Counted from the stretch's first letter, positions 35,531-44,100 are shown. The stretch is 64,000 bases of DNA from Acidobacteriota bacterium (GCA_016211085.1 JACQSY010000015.1:1-64000), one strand, 5' to 3'. A program made the numbers and translations. Notes: a model not told the origin generated them from the sequence alone.

Positions 35531-35555
35531 ACCAATAACAGTAGGTGGGCCCAAA

Positions 35556-36569
35556 TTAATTTCCGATATATCGGGAGTACACGGCCCGGGCCTCGGCAAT
35601 GTCCTCCGTACCTCGAATAATCGAGCGGCCGTTACAAAAAAGAGCGATCTCGTATCCGTTCACGTCAATCTTCATCATGAAATCGTTGTAAAGCACTTTC
35701 CCACTTTTTTCGAGCCGCCTGGACAACTCCTTGAAATCAAGAGTCTGCTGGCGGCGCGGATAAATCTGCACGGCGTTCCTGCCGCAAAGGCGGACAAAGC
35801 GATCTTTCTCTTTTCCTTCCAGAAACTCAAATGTGCGCTGCACGCAACAAAGACAATCAGGCCGATAAGGCTGACCTGGAGTCATACGGACGCTGTCTTT
35901 CCACACATCGATTTGAAAAACGTTGGTGGGACACTCGCTTTGACAAAGAAGCTTGAGCGCAGCCGCGCTCTGAAAGGCGGCGACGGCGTGAACTACCGGT
36001 GCAATGACGCCAGCCGTATCACAGGTGGCAAGGCTTCCGCGCGCCGGTGGGTCCTCTAGCCAGCAACGCAAGCAGGCGGTGACCGCAGGACGTATGGCAA
36101 AAGCGATGCCGTAACTTCCAACGCAGGCTCCGTAAATCCAGGGGATTGCCGTCTTGACAGCAAAATCGTTAAGCAAGAAGCGGGTTTCAAAGTTGTCGGT
36201 GCCGTCAATGAACAGGTCCGCGGCCCCGCAGATCTGCTCAATGTTTTCAAAGCTGATATCTTCAACAATACCCTCAACTTTGACGTCCGAGTTAAGGGTG
36301 CTGAGGACCTGCTGGGCAGCAATGGCCTTAGGAAGCCCGCGTCGGGCGTGTTCTTCCGAAAACAACGATTGGCGCTGGAGATTGCTTTCTTCAACAAAGT
36401 CACGGTCTACCAGCAAAAGCGAACCGACACCGGCCCGTACCAGGACCTCGGCATTGACCGTCCCGAGAGCTCCGCATCCCAGGACGACTATCCTCCGGGT
36501 GCGAAGTAATTCTTGACCTCGCTTTCCGATGCCGTTAAACAAGACCTGACGAGAATACTTTTCCGCCAC
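35556..36569 (-). CDS. ThiF/MoeB-family adenylyltransferase (E1-like)
   Basis: The protein has 337 residues. It has the nucleotide motif VVLGCGALGTVNAEVLVRAGVG, DRDFVEESNLQRQ, DGTDNFETRFLLNDF and the zinc cysteines CLRCW and CLCC. Such enzymes adenylate the C-terminal Gly of ThiS, MoaD or a related sulfur carrier. A C-terminal extension of about 75 residues after the zinc site (RFVRLCGRNAVQIYPRRQQ.. ..ALFCNGRSIIRGTEDIAEARAVYSRYIG) is found in a subgroup with a free Cys that may take part in sulfur transfer. Neither moaD nor thiS is adjacent. Confidence 0.88.
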   Translation of the reverse strand: MAEKYSRQVLFNGIGKRGQELLRTRRIVVLGCGALGTVNAEVLVRAGVGSLLLVDRDFVEESNLQRQSLFSEEHARRGLPKAIAAQQVLSTLNSDVKVEGIVEDISFENIEQICGAADLFIDGTDNFETRFLLNDFAVKTAIPWIYGACVGSYGIAFAIRPAVTACLRCWLEDPPARGSLATCDTAGVIAPVVHAVAAFQSAAALKLLCQSECPTNVFQIDVWKDSVRMTPGQPYRPDCLCCVQRTFEFLEGKEKDRFVRLCGRNAVQIYPRRQQTLDFKELSRRLEKSGKVLYNDFMMKIDVNGYEIALFCNGRSIIRGTEDIAEARAVYSRYIGN

Positions 36570-36621
36570 GCGTTTATTCTAACACCCGTTTTGGACAACC
36601 CTGATATCCCGCGCCCTGACT

Positions 36622-36648
36622 GGTAGTGTCAACTCTTAGAACACTACC
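36622..36648. promoter_or_regulatory. Operator-like inverted repeat upstream of the PBP gene
   Basis: GGTAGTGT (36622-36629) and ACACTACC (36641-36648) are a perfect 8-bp inverted repeat with an 11-base spacer. It abuts the candidate -35 element of the PBP gene promoter, an arrangement typical of a regulator site. Confidence 0.5.
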
Positions 36649-36650
36649 CC

Positions 36651-36677
36651 CTGACCGTCTTCCGAGAGGCGTATAAT
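36651..36677 (+). promoter_or_regulatory. Promoter of the PBP gene, probably leaderless
   Basis: CTGACC (36651-36656) and perfect TATAAT (36672-36677) are 15 bases apart. The ATG at 36684 follows the -10 box by only 6 bases, so transcription should start at or next to the A of the ATG. Confidence 0.6.
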
Positions 36678-36683
36678 TTAATT

Positions 36684-39074
36684 ATGGTCCGGCTTAAGGG
36701 GCACAGTAAAGCAACGATTGTCGCTGAGGCCGTGGTTGGGTTGCTGTTTGCGGGCCTGATTTTTGTGGGCTTTGCGGGGATCTATTATTTCGTCTATTTC
36801 GTCCGTCTCTACGAGACTCGGCTGAAGTACCAATCGCCGGAGACGACGGCCGTCTATACCCGGCCCTACGAAATCAAAACAGGCCAAAAGCTTTCGAGGG
36901 CAGCCCTGAAGGACCGCCTTCAGAGAGCCGGTTACCGGGAGATCTCAGGAGATGAGCTTGCGTCACCATCCGACTGGTACTTTCAGTCCGAGGAGAGTCC
37001 ATCTGTAATTCAATTCGGGCATTTAAATCCGCTGGCAGTCAATGTCCGTGAGGAATATGCAGTTGTTTTTTCCGGCGCCGCCATCCACACCATTCGCCAG
37101 TCGGGTATCGAAACTAATTCAGCCTTTATTAAACCGGAATTCATTTCCAACTTGTTTGGCCCCTCCCTGCAAAAAAAGCGGCGGCTTAGCTTTGAAGAGC
37201 TTCCGCCTCAATTGATAAACGCGGTGCTGGCGGCCGAGGACGAACGCTTCTTTTCGCACCAGGGCTTCGACTTGGTCGCAATTATTCGAGCGGGCTTCGC
37301 CAACCTGTTAAACCGAGATCAACTGCAGGGTGCGAGTACGCTGACTCAACAATTCATCAAGAATTATTTTCTCACTCCAAAGCGAAATCTCAAGAGAAAG
37401 CTGGAAGAACTTTATCTGGCGGCATTACTGGAGAAAAGACTTACCAAGAAGCAAATTTTTGAGCTTTATGCAAACGAGGTGTATCTGGGCCAGGTTGGGT
37501 CTTTTTCCATTTTGGGCTTTGGGGAAGGAGCCCGGACCTTTTTTGGGAAAAACGTGGACGAGCTGACCATCGATGAGGCGGCATTTCTGGCAGGAATCAT
37601 CCAGGCGCCAAACCGGCATTCTCCCTATCAAAACAAAGAAGCGGCCGTGCAGCGCCGCAACCACATCCTCGAACTGATGTGGAGGAAGAAACTGCTCACC
37701 GAAAAGGAAAAAGACGCGGCGCTTAAAGCTCCTTTGCAGCTGCAGCCGCACCGGCGGCGTGGGCAGGCTGAAGCCCTTTTTTTTGTCGATTACGTTCACG
37801 AGGCGCTCGACAAGGAATGGCCGGAGTGGAGGAAGAATCTCCGCAATTTTGAAATTTACACCACCCTGGACATCGACCTTCAGAAAGCTGCCAACGAAGC
37901 CGTGGCGAAAGGAATGGAACAGGTTAAAAAACGGCTGGGAAGGCGGCGTAATATCCAGCCGGAGGCGGCCTTGGTGGCGCTGGATCCCAAGACCGGTGAG
38001 GTGCTGGCAATGGTTGGAGGCAGTAATTACTCCCAAAGCCAGTTCAATCGTGCAATCCGCGCTTACCGGCAGCCCGGTTCGACCTTCAAGTCCTTTGTTT
38101 ACGCGGCAGCTCTGGAGAAGAGCCTCGAGCACCACAATCCTCAGTACACACTCTCCAGTTCATTTGTCGACGAGCCGTATACGTTTTTTTATGAGAATAA
38201 ACAGTATTCGCCCAGCAATTTTGGCGAGAAATACTATGGCCGCGTGACCTTGCGGCGTGCTCTTGCTCTCTCTTTGAATGTAGCCACTGTGAAACTGGCA
38301 GAGCAAATTGGCTTTGACTCGGTTGCGGATCTTTCAAACCGGGCAGGTTTCAGTCACGAGCTCAAGCCCTACCCGTCGGTGGCCCTGGGAACGTTTGAAG
38401 TGAGCTTACTGGAACTGGCACAGGCGTACACAGCTTTCGCGAACAATGGGCAGGTAGTCCTGGCGCACCCTCTGAAGGGTTTTCGGAAGGGTGGTGTTTT
38501 TGAGACGGTTGCCGGACCGGTACCTCAAAGCGTGATCCATCCGGAAACCGCGTTTTTGATTACCTCTGCTCTGCAATCAGTGGTCAACGAGGGAACAGGC
38601 GCCGGCGTGCGTGGCATGGGCTTCTACCTTCCTGCAGCGGGAAAGACGGGTTCTTCAGACGACAGCTGGTTCGTCGGGTATACGCCTGATTTGCTTTGTG
38701 CCGTGTGGGTGGGACGAGACGAACTGAAACCGGTGTACCTGGGCGGAGCTCAGGCAGCGCTGCCTATATGGGTCCATTTCATGATCCGTGCGCAACAACT
38801 GGGACGCTTGAGCGGGCGCGATTTTCAAATGCCCCCCAACATCGTAGCCGTGGCCATCGATCCCGACACCAACTTACTGGCGTGGCATAACTGCGAACGT
38901 GTCAGAACCGAATACTACATCAGGGGAACGCAGCCGACCGCCTACTGCAATGAGGAGTTTGAAGACGCCGAGGAATTTTCGACCGATGTGGCCGCCAGTG
39001 AGTCAGAAGAGAGCGATACTCCCGCCAGTTCCCAGGATGGTTTTTGGGGCCGTGTGTGGGGCGTCTTACGTTAA
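36684..39074 (+). CDS. Class A penicillin-binding protein (PBP1b-like)
   Basis: The enzyme has 796 residues. It is bifunctional, adding and cross-linking peptidoglycan strands in the periplasm. One N-terminal membrane helix (about 12-35) is followed by a UB2H-like segment (RAGYREISGDELASP). The GT51 transglycosylase has EDERFFSHQGFD and QGASTLTQQFIKNYFLTPKR. The transpeptidase has SxxK in GSTFKSF near residue 466, SLN in ALSLNVAT and KTG in AAGKTGSSDDSW. A short acidic Ser-rich tail ends the protein. It is not part of an operon: it is divergent from the ThiF-like gene and convergent with thrB. Confidence 0.94.
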   Translation: MVRLKGHSKATIVAEAVVGLLFAGLIFVGFAGIYYFVYFVRLYETRLKYQSPETTAVYTRPYEIKTGQKLSRAALKDRLQRAGYREISGDELASPSDWYFQSEESPSVIQFGHLNPLAVNVREEYAVVFSGAAIHTIRQSGIETNSAFIKPEFISNLFGPSLQKKRRLSFEELPPQLINAVLAAEDERFFSHQGFDLVAIIRAGFANLLNRDQLQGASTLTQQFIKNYFLTPKRNLKRKLEELYLAALLEKRLTKKQIFELYANEVYLGQVGSFSILGFGEGARTFFGKNVDELTIDEAAFLAGIIQAPNRHSPYQNKEAAVQRRNHILELMWRKKLLTEKEKDAALKAPLQLQPHRRRGQAEALFFVDYVHEALDKEWPEWRKNLRNFEIYTTLDIDLQKAANEAVAKGMEQVKKRLGRRRNIQPEAALVALDPKTGEVLAMVGGSNYSQSQFNRAIRAYRQPGSTFKSFVYAAALEKSLEHHNPQYTLSSSFVDEPYTFFYENKQYSPSNFGEKYYGRVTLRRALALSLNVATVKLAEQIGFDSVADLSNRAGFSHELKPYPSVALGTFEVSLLELAQAYTAFANNGQVVLAHPLKGFRKGGVFETVAGPVPQSVIHPETAFLITSALQSVVNEGTGAGVRGMGFYLPAAGKTGSSDDSWFVGYTPDLLCAVWVGRDELKPVYLGGAQAALPIWVHFMIRAQQLGRLSGRDFQMPPNIVAVAIDPDTNLLAWHNCERVRTEYYIRGTQPTAYCNEEFEDAEEFSTDVAASESEESDTPASSQDGFWGRVWGVLR

Positions 39075-39090
39075 ACGATACTGCATCCCT

Positions 39091-39990
39091 TTAACTGACG
39101 AAACGCGGTCCTTCGAGATCCAGACCCAGAATTCGAAACGACGATTCGATCCTCTTTTTCTGAAAAGTGTTCACCATCCAGGAACCAATTTCTTGAAAAC
39201 TTGCATCGGCCATGGCTATGACCGCTGAGCCGGAGCCACTGATAAAGACCGCCCATAACGCGTCCTCCAGATCTGGGGGCAGCCCTCTACGTTCCAGGAG
39301 TTCGGAAATCCCTGGAACCATGCGGGCTCGAAACGGCTGGTGCATTTGATCGCGGGTCGCTTCTCTAAGCAATTCTTTTTTCCCACCGGTAAGCGCGTGG
39401 ACCAACAAGGCACAGCGTTGGAGATTAAAAACGGCCTCAGCGCGCGAGTATTTCTCTGGAAGGATGGAACGCGCCTCCTGCGTGGATACCGTGACTTCCG
39501 GAACGGACACCACAAAGCGGCACTCCAGCATCGAAGCCAGTCTTTCTGCATGCATTCTTTCATCAACTACCCAGGAAATAGCCCAGCCTCCCAGGAAGCT
39601 GGCCGCCAGATTGTCAGGGTGCCCTTCCAAAGGAAGGGCGAGATCAAAACAAGCCTGACGGCTGAGCGTGATCCCGGACGCGCGCTCCGCAATTTTGATG
39701 CCCGAGACAATGGCCGCAGCGCTGCTTCCCAACCCCCTTCCCAAGGGGATGGGGTTTTCCATAGTGATCCTCATGCCGGGAACTTTGACCCTCAGAATCT
39801 CAAACGCGCAGCGGAGAGCGCGATCTGCCATATTCTCCTGCGAGGAATCCCATCCAACCCACTCAACCTGGTTGCCGGCAACAGGCTCCACATCCAGCTT
39901 TAAATACAAATCCAAAGCCGCTGAAAGTGTGTCAAAACCGGACCCGAGATTACTTGTACTTGCAGGAACCTTGAGCGTGAATTTATCCAT
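39091..39990 (-). CDS. thrB: Homoserine kinase
   Basis: The enzyme has 299 residues from the ATG at 39990. This GHMP kinase phosphorylates homoserine for threonine synthesis. Motifs are VPASTSNLGSGFDTLSAAL, the ATP loop PLGRGLGSSAAAI, EGHPDNLAASFLGG and AVFISGSGSAV. The ATG overlaps the stop of aroDE by 8 bases and has GGAG upstream, so it is coupled to that gene. thrA and thrC are not in the window. Confidence 0.93.
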   Translation of the reverse strand: MDKFTLKVPASTSNLGSGFDTLSAALDLYLKLDVEPVAGNQVEWVGWDSSQENMADRALRCAFEILRVKVPGMRITMENPIPLGRGLGSSAAAIVSGIKIAERASGITLSRQACFDLALPLEGHPDNLAASFLGGWAISWVVDERMHAERLASMLECRFVVSVPEVTVSTQEARSILPEKYSRAEAVFNLQRCALLVHALTGGKKELLREATRDQMHQPFRARMVPGISELLERRGLPPDLEDALWAVFISGSGSAVIAMADASFQEIGSWMVNTFQKKRIESSFRILGLDLEGPRFVS

Positions 39991-41473
39991 CCGGCTGCTC
40001 CGATGCAAATGCGTCGCCTTGAGGGGGCTTCTTGACGGTCCGAAGAGCCTCCCTGACCCATTTCTTCATTAGATCACGATCAGGGTTGAATCCAGTCCAG
40101 GCCATAAATTGCAAAGCGGCCTGCTCCACAAACATTTCCAAACCAGAGATGACCGGAATTCCCTTTTTCTCAGCCAATCGAATTAAGAGCGTGCGTTCGG
40201 GATGATAGACCAGGTCGTAAACCAGATCGAATTGCAACTGTTGCTCTTCAAGAAGAGACTCGCCGATAGATGGAAACTGACCCACCGGGGTTGCATTGAT
40301 GAGAATATCTGCTGCCTTGATTTCACCAAGATCGAGAAAGCTACAGCCCAATTCGGAAGCAAACTGTGCAGCCCGGGACCGATTCCGGCCCGTGATCGTC
40401 ACATCGGCTCCTTCGTTCTTCAGGGCTGTAACCACCGTTCGCGCAACCCCTCCATAGCCAAGCACAAGAACAGTCTTCCCGCCAAGTTCCAGCCGCGAAA
40501 GCAGCGGTTTGAGGAAACCCGCATAATCGGAATTCAACCCCTCCCACCCCGAGTCGACCTTTACCAAGGTGTTGATGGAGGCGATCGGCGATTCGATGTG
40601 GTTCGTATATTGAAGCACATCGGTCTTGAAAGGCGAGGTGATGCTAAATCCTCCGAACCGTAAACAGGTGGTGGGAAGAAAATCGAACCAAGAGTGCACC
40701 TCGGAAAGCTGGAACGGAAAATAGACTTTTCCCATCTCATATCTTTGAAAGAGACAATTATGAAGCCACGGAGAAAGAGAGTGAGCTATAGGGTTCCCAA
40801 GGACTCCGTAAACAATGGGAGGCTTTCTCCATTCCGGAAGCCGGTAGAGCCAGGCAGCTTCGGAAAAGGGAAACTGCCCTGCCGCCAGCACGTGATCACT
40901 GTTTTCGGAAACATAGGTCCAGAAATTTCCGGTAAAAGCGCCCAGGAAACGTGAAGGCTGGCCAAAAGAACCCATCCCATGGATTACTCGAGGGGGCTGG
41001 GCCGGAATTGTCTCCTGAAAACGGAGCAGTTTAACTAGTTCGCGGCTGTCATTCACAGTTACCACCAGCTTCGCAAGATCACCTGGGAGCGCGCGCAAGC
41101 GTCCCATGAGTTGTTCAAGCTCCTCCGGAAAGGCACCAAAGCAGTGAAGCGAGCGCAAGATACACGTTAGCCTGGGGAGTACCGGGATCGAAGCCACGTC
41201 GTGCTCGAGATCCACCCACTGGAACCCGCGGCGGGCGGCCTGAGCCAGGCACTCGATACGCTCTGTTTCGGGACCATCGTAGTACCCGCCTTCTCTCCGC
41301 GGCCGGCAGGTGGCAATGAAACGGGCCCTGGCCCTTTTGGGAAGTTCCGGAACCTCCAGGTGCCCCAGACAGTCCAGGCGTACTTCAACATAGGCCAGTT
41401 GGCTCGCATAACGAGCCAGCTTTTCTTGAAGAGAGATTAGGGATTGCTCCGCTAGAGTGAGACAAAGATCCAC
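39983..41473 (-). CDS. aroDE: Bifunctional 3-dehydroquinate dehydratase / shikimate dehydrogenase
   Basis: The protein has 496 residues and fuses two consecutive steps of the shikimate pathway. Residues 1-215 are type I dehydroquinase (VEVRLDCLG, ATCRPRREGGYYDG, the Schiff-base Lys in AKLVVTVND, MGSFGQPSRFLG). Residues 225-490 are shikimate dehydrogenase (GVLGNPIAHSLSP, substrate Lys in SITSPFKTDV, VLVLGYGGVARTVVTALK, NATPVGQFP, SGLEMFVEQAALQF). The fusion is known from plants, chlamydiae and several bacterial phyla; it channels dehydroshikimate. The start is a GTG with no clear ribosome-binding site. Confidence 0.93.
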   Translation of the reverse strand: MDLCLTLAEQSLISLQEKLARYASQLAYVEVRLDCLGHLEVPELPKRARARFIATCRPRREGGYYDGPETERIECLAQAARRGFQWVDLEHDVASIPVLPRLTCILRSLHCFGAFPEELEQLMGRLRALPGDLAKLVVTVNDSRELVKLLRFQETIPAQPPRVIHGMGSFGQPSRFLGAFTGNFWTYVSENSDHVLAAGQFPFSEAAWLYRLPEWRKPPIVYGVLGNPIAHSLSPWLHNCLFQRYEMGKVYFPFQLSEVHSWFDFLPTTCLRFGGFSITSPFKTDVLQYTNHIESPIASINTLVKVDSGWEGLNSDYAGFLKPLLSRLELGGKTVLVLGYGGVARTVVTALKNEGADVTITGRNRSRAAQFASELGCSFLDLGEIKAADILINATPVGQFPSIGESLLEEQQLQFDLVYDLVYHPERTLLIRLAEKKGIPVISGLEMFVEQAALQFMAWTGFNPDRDLMKKWVREALRTVKKPPQGDAFASEQPDG

Positions 41474-41501
41474 GGGTATTTGACAAGGAGCAGTGGTTGG
41501 A

Positions 41502-42164
41502 TCAGCGCGCCGTTCCTCCTAGTGCAGGGGGCCCATCAGGTTTTATCAGAGCGTTACTGCCGGACCGCTGTCTGCGCAGCAGGCTGATTTTTCGGCGCAT
41601 CTCGCGCCGCGTTCGATACTTAATGCTTTCATCAACCTGGCCCCAGAAGCGGCGGAAATACTGGACCATGGATGTAATCGCCAGGACTACAACCAGCCAA
41701 AGGAGTAGCTGGCCGGCCGGGTAAAGAATGCTGTCAGGATAGCGATTGCCCATAATCAGCGCGCTAACGCAGAGCACCTGGGTGGCCATCTTGTATTTTC
41801 CAAGGCGGGATGCGGAAATACTGAAGCCCTCAGCAGAAGCAATGCTACGCAGTCCGGTAACCGCAAACTCACGCCCGATAATTACCACCACCATCCATGC
41901 GGCTACCATATTCAACTCGACCAGTGAAACAAAAGCCGCGGAAATCAGCAGTTTGTCGGCAATTGGATCCAACAGTTTTCCCAGCGTCGTCACCTGGAGT
42001 CGCCGTCGTGCCAGATAACCATCCAGCAAATCGGTGATCGCTGCCGCCATGAACACAATGAATCCCCAGATCTCCCGCTCTGGAGAAGATCCCGTCAAAA
42101 GAACGACCACCAGCAACGGCACCAAAAAAATCCGCAAAACCGTGAGGGAGTTCGGAAGATTCAT
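41502..42164 (-). CDS. pgsA: CDP-diacylglycerol-glycerol-3-phosphate 3-phosphatidyltransferase
   Basis: This 220-residue integral membrane enzyme makes phosphatidylglycerol phosphate from CDP-diacylglycerol. The CDP-alcohol phosphotransferase motif is complete: DGYLARRRLQVTTLGKLLDPIADKLL (about residues 47-72, with the DG, AR, G and two D positions). Five hydrophobic segments are visible, starting right after MNLPNSLTVLRIFLVPLL. A basic C-terminal tail extends beyond the usual length. It is divergent from the nucleotidyltransferase gene, with a palindrome in the shared promoter region. Confidence 0.92.
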   Translation of the reverse strand: MNLPNSLTVLRIFLVPLLVVVLLTGSSPEREIWGFIVFMAAAITDLLDGYLARRRLQVTTLGKLLDPIADKLLISAAFVSLVELNMVAAWMVVVIIGREFAVTGLRSIASAEGFSISASRLGKYKMATQVLCVSALIMGNRYPDSILYPAGQLLLWLVVVLAITSMVQYFRRFWGQVDESIKYRTRREMRRKISLLRRQRSGSNALIKPDGPPALGGTAR

Positions 42165-42177
42165 AAAAATCGATTCA

Positions 42178-42208
42178 CTTATAACACAATTCTCCCCTTT
42201 AAGGGGAG
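42178..42208. promoter_or_regulatory. pgsA promoter region with a 17-bp palindrome
   Basis: CTCCCCTTTAAGGGGAG (42192-42208) is an 8-bp perfect inverted repeat around one base. It lies just upstream of a TATAAG box for pgsA on the minus strand (42183-42178), about where a -35 would be; no good -35 is visible. It sits between two divergent genes, so one regulator could serve both. Confidence 0.5.
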
Positions 42209-42256
42209 CAATCGAGCGATGTCCTGATTTCTGGTTTGTGTTAGCATAAACAGCCT

Positions 42257-43297
42257 GTGATTAAAGCCGTGATCCTCTCGGGAGGGGCGGACAGCGGTTT
42301 GCTCCCGCTGACGATCAACACGCCAAAATCGCTGCTGCCCATCGGCAACTACCCCTTGCTGCTTTTCCAGATACACCAGCTTAAGCGTGCCGGCGTCACT
42401 GAAATCATTCTGAGCCTCCCGCACGAACCACGAAAGATTCGCGATGTTTTCGATGATGGGTCTGATTTCGGCGTCATCATTCGCTACCATGTAGAGAGTA
42501 CTCCTCTGGGAACCGCCGGTGCCTTCAAACGTGCCGAACATCTGATCGATGACACGGCCGTGGTCGTTAACGGCGACATTGTGACCGAGTTCAGCTTTGA
42601 AAAGGCCCTGGCGATTCATCGTTCCAACAACGCAGTTGCTACCATCTCTATTTGTGAAGTTCCCCGCCCCCGTTCCTACGGAGTGGTTGAGACCGGACAG
42701 GACGGACGTGTCACGCGTTTTCTGGAACGTCCTCGCGGCCAACAATTTAGAACCAACATGGTCAATGCCGGGGTTTACATTCTTGAGCCGGAGGTTTTGA
42801 ACTGGATCCCGGAGGGACGGCAGTTTTTTTTTGAAAGGGATCTCTTTCAACTCTTTTTAAAAAAGGCGGTTCCCTTCTTCGCGGCGAGTTTTTCGGAGTA
42901 CTGGACGGAGATCACCCGCCCCCATAATTACTGGCAAAGCAATATGGATTTTCTGGACCACAAGCTCACAACCCCTGAATTCCTAGCGTTTGCGAAAAGG
43001 CACCACCCGCCGGACAACCCCATGGTTACCGCAGACTCCTCGTCCTTTATCGATCACGATTGTCTGCTCAAGGCAGGCACCCGCATCGAGCACTCGGTCA
43101 TTGGCAGCAACTGCCGCATTGAGGAAGGGGCGTTAATCCGGCGTTCGGTCATTTGGCCGGGGTGTCGAATTCAACGGGGTGCCGTCGTAAACGGCAGCAT
43201 CCTTGGTCGCGGCTGCTTAATTGGGGACGGAGTTCGAATTCGAGCCGGGAACCTGATCGGTGACCGATCTACCCTGACCAGCGAGAGCCGGACTTAG
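42257..43297 (+). CDS. Sugar nucleotidyltransferase-like protein with hexapeptide tail, catalytic motifs degenerate
   Basis: The protein has 346 residues. The N-terminal part is built like glucose-1-P or mannose-1-P nucleotidyltransferases (VVNGDI, STPLGTAGA, NAGVYIL) and the C-terminal part is a left-handed beta-helix (IEHSVIGSNCRIEEGALI, RRSVIWPGCRI). The signature GGxGTRLxPLT reads GGADSGLLPLT, so the phosphate-binding Arg is missing; the EKP Lys is Arg (FLERP) and the second metal Asp (DIG) is Glu (TEIT). It may be inactive and regulatory, like GMPPA next to GMPPB, or have shifted activity. The GTG start has no clear ribosome-binding site. Confidence 0.8.
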   Translation: MIKAVILSGGADSGLLPLTINTPKSLLPIGNYPLLLFQIHQLKRAGVTEIILSLPHEPRKIRDVFDDGSDFGVIIRYHVESTPLGTAGAFKRAEHLIDDTAVVVNGDIVTEFSFEKALAIHRSNNAVATISICEVPRPRSYGVVETGQDGRVTRFLERPRGQQFRTNMVNAGVYILEPEVLNWIPEGRQFFFERDLFQLFLKKAVPFFAASFSEYWTEITRPHNYWQSNMDFLDHKLTTPEFLAFAKRHHPPDNPMVTADSSSFIDHDCLLKAGTRIEHSVIGSNCRIEEGALIRRSVIWPGCRIQRGAVVNGSILGRGCLIGDGVRIRAGNLIGDRSTLTSESRT

Positions 43298-43361
43298 GAA
43301 CGACAACCGCACTCCCATCCCGTCTTTCCGCTTCCCGAGCCATATCTAGGTGTAGGTTATA

Positions 43362-43437
43362 AAATGTTTATATTAAACAATTTAGTTTCGCTACCCCCTC
43401 CCCAAATGTGCCCTGGGTTTCCCTGCCGTGGTATACT
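43362..43437 (+). promoter_or_regulatory. A+T-rich palindrome and -10 box upstream of the 3D-domain gene
   Basis: GTTTATATTAAAC (43366-43378) is a nearly perfect short palindrome in an A+T-rich patch. TATACT (43432-43437) is a -10 candidate, about 45 bases before the ATG at 43484; no strong -35 is seen. Confidence 0.4.
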
Positions 43438-43483
43438 AAAACCTTTGTGTTAGGGGGTATCTTGTTTGAGAGAGGAGAGCATT

Positions 43484-44038
43484 ATGAGACAAGGACAACA
43501 ACCGGAGAATGTTTGGGGCGTTGCCGTTGCCTTATTTGCTGGCTTTCTCTTGGTCTTCTCAGCCAGTTTCTTTATCTTTTCGCTTCAATCGACTCCTAGC
43601 CTTCGGTTGGCAAACGCGCCTGTAGCTGTTGGTTACCAGGATTTATTCCCGGTGCCCAAAGAGTCACTGCAAACGTCCGTCCTACATCAGGTTGCTGCTA
43701 CGACCGCTTCGGATTACCAGGTTTTCAAGGCCACAGCCTATTCCATAGCAGGGATCACTTTTTCAGGAGTGCGTGTGGCAGAAGGAATCGTCGCCGCCGA
43801 TCCGGAAATCCTGCCCATCGGCTCGGTCATTGAGGTCCGAGCCGACGATTACAGCGGAATTTACACGGTCCTGGACACAGGCTCACTTGTGCAAGGTCGC
43901 CACATTGACATCTACTTACGGGACACCCAGCAGGCGATAGAATTTGGCCGCCGCCCCGTCAAAGTTCGGGTGCTTCGTTACGGGTGGACTATTTCGAGCC
44001 GGAGCCTCCCTCCATTCAAGTCCTCGCCTACCGGTTGA
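43484..44038 (+). CDS. Membrane-anchored 3D-domain protein (putative cell-wall lytic enzyme)
   Basis: The protein has 184 residues. The ATG at 43484 was chosen because GAGGAG (43472-43477) precedes it by 6 bases. One membrane helix (WGVAVALFAGFLLVFSASFFIF) is followed by a linker and a C-terminal 3D domain (about 85-165; KATAYSIAGITFSGVRVAEG, ADPEILPIGSVIEV, and the three-Asp signature VLDTGSLVQGRHIDIYL). The domain is shared with MltA and Sps/YuiC-like lytic transglycosylases, so peptidoglycan cleavage in the periplasm is likely. It lacks the LysM or SH3 domain that often precedes it. Confidence 0.85.
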   Translation: MRQGQQPENVWGVAVALFAGFLLVFSASFFIFSLQSTPSLRLANAPVAVGYQDLFPVPKESLQTSVLHQVAATTASDYQVFKATAYSIAGITFSGVRVAEGIVAADPEILPIGSVIEVRADDYSGIYTVLDTGSLVQGRHIDIYLRDTQQAIEFGRRPVKVRVLRYGWTISSRSLPPFKSSPTG

Positions 44039-44059
44039 CCTTATTCTGCTGTCGTAAGA

Positions 44060-44100
44060 GTTGTTGCGAGTCAAATGCTGGCCAGTCGAGGCGTGACCAC
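44060..44100 (+). repeat. Partial copy of the dispersed intergenic repeat core
   Basis: TTGTTGCGAG followed by TCAAATGCTGGCCAG and TCGAGGCGTGACC matches the core of the 18.5-kb element (TTGTTGCGAG, GGCGGCCAGG, TCGAGGCGCGAC) over most positions. The terminal inverted repeats are not found, so this is a fragment. It lies in the 523-bp gap 44039-44561. Confidence 0.6.

Noticed and set aside
37425-38135. Long open frame antisense to the PBP gene
   Set aside because: It lies opposite the transglycosylase and transpeptidase motifs; no domain seen.
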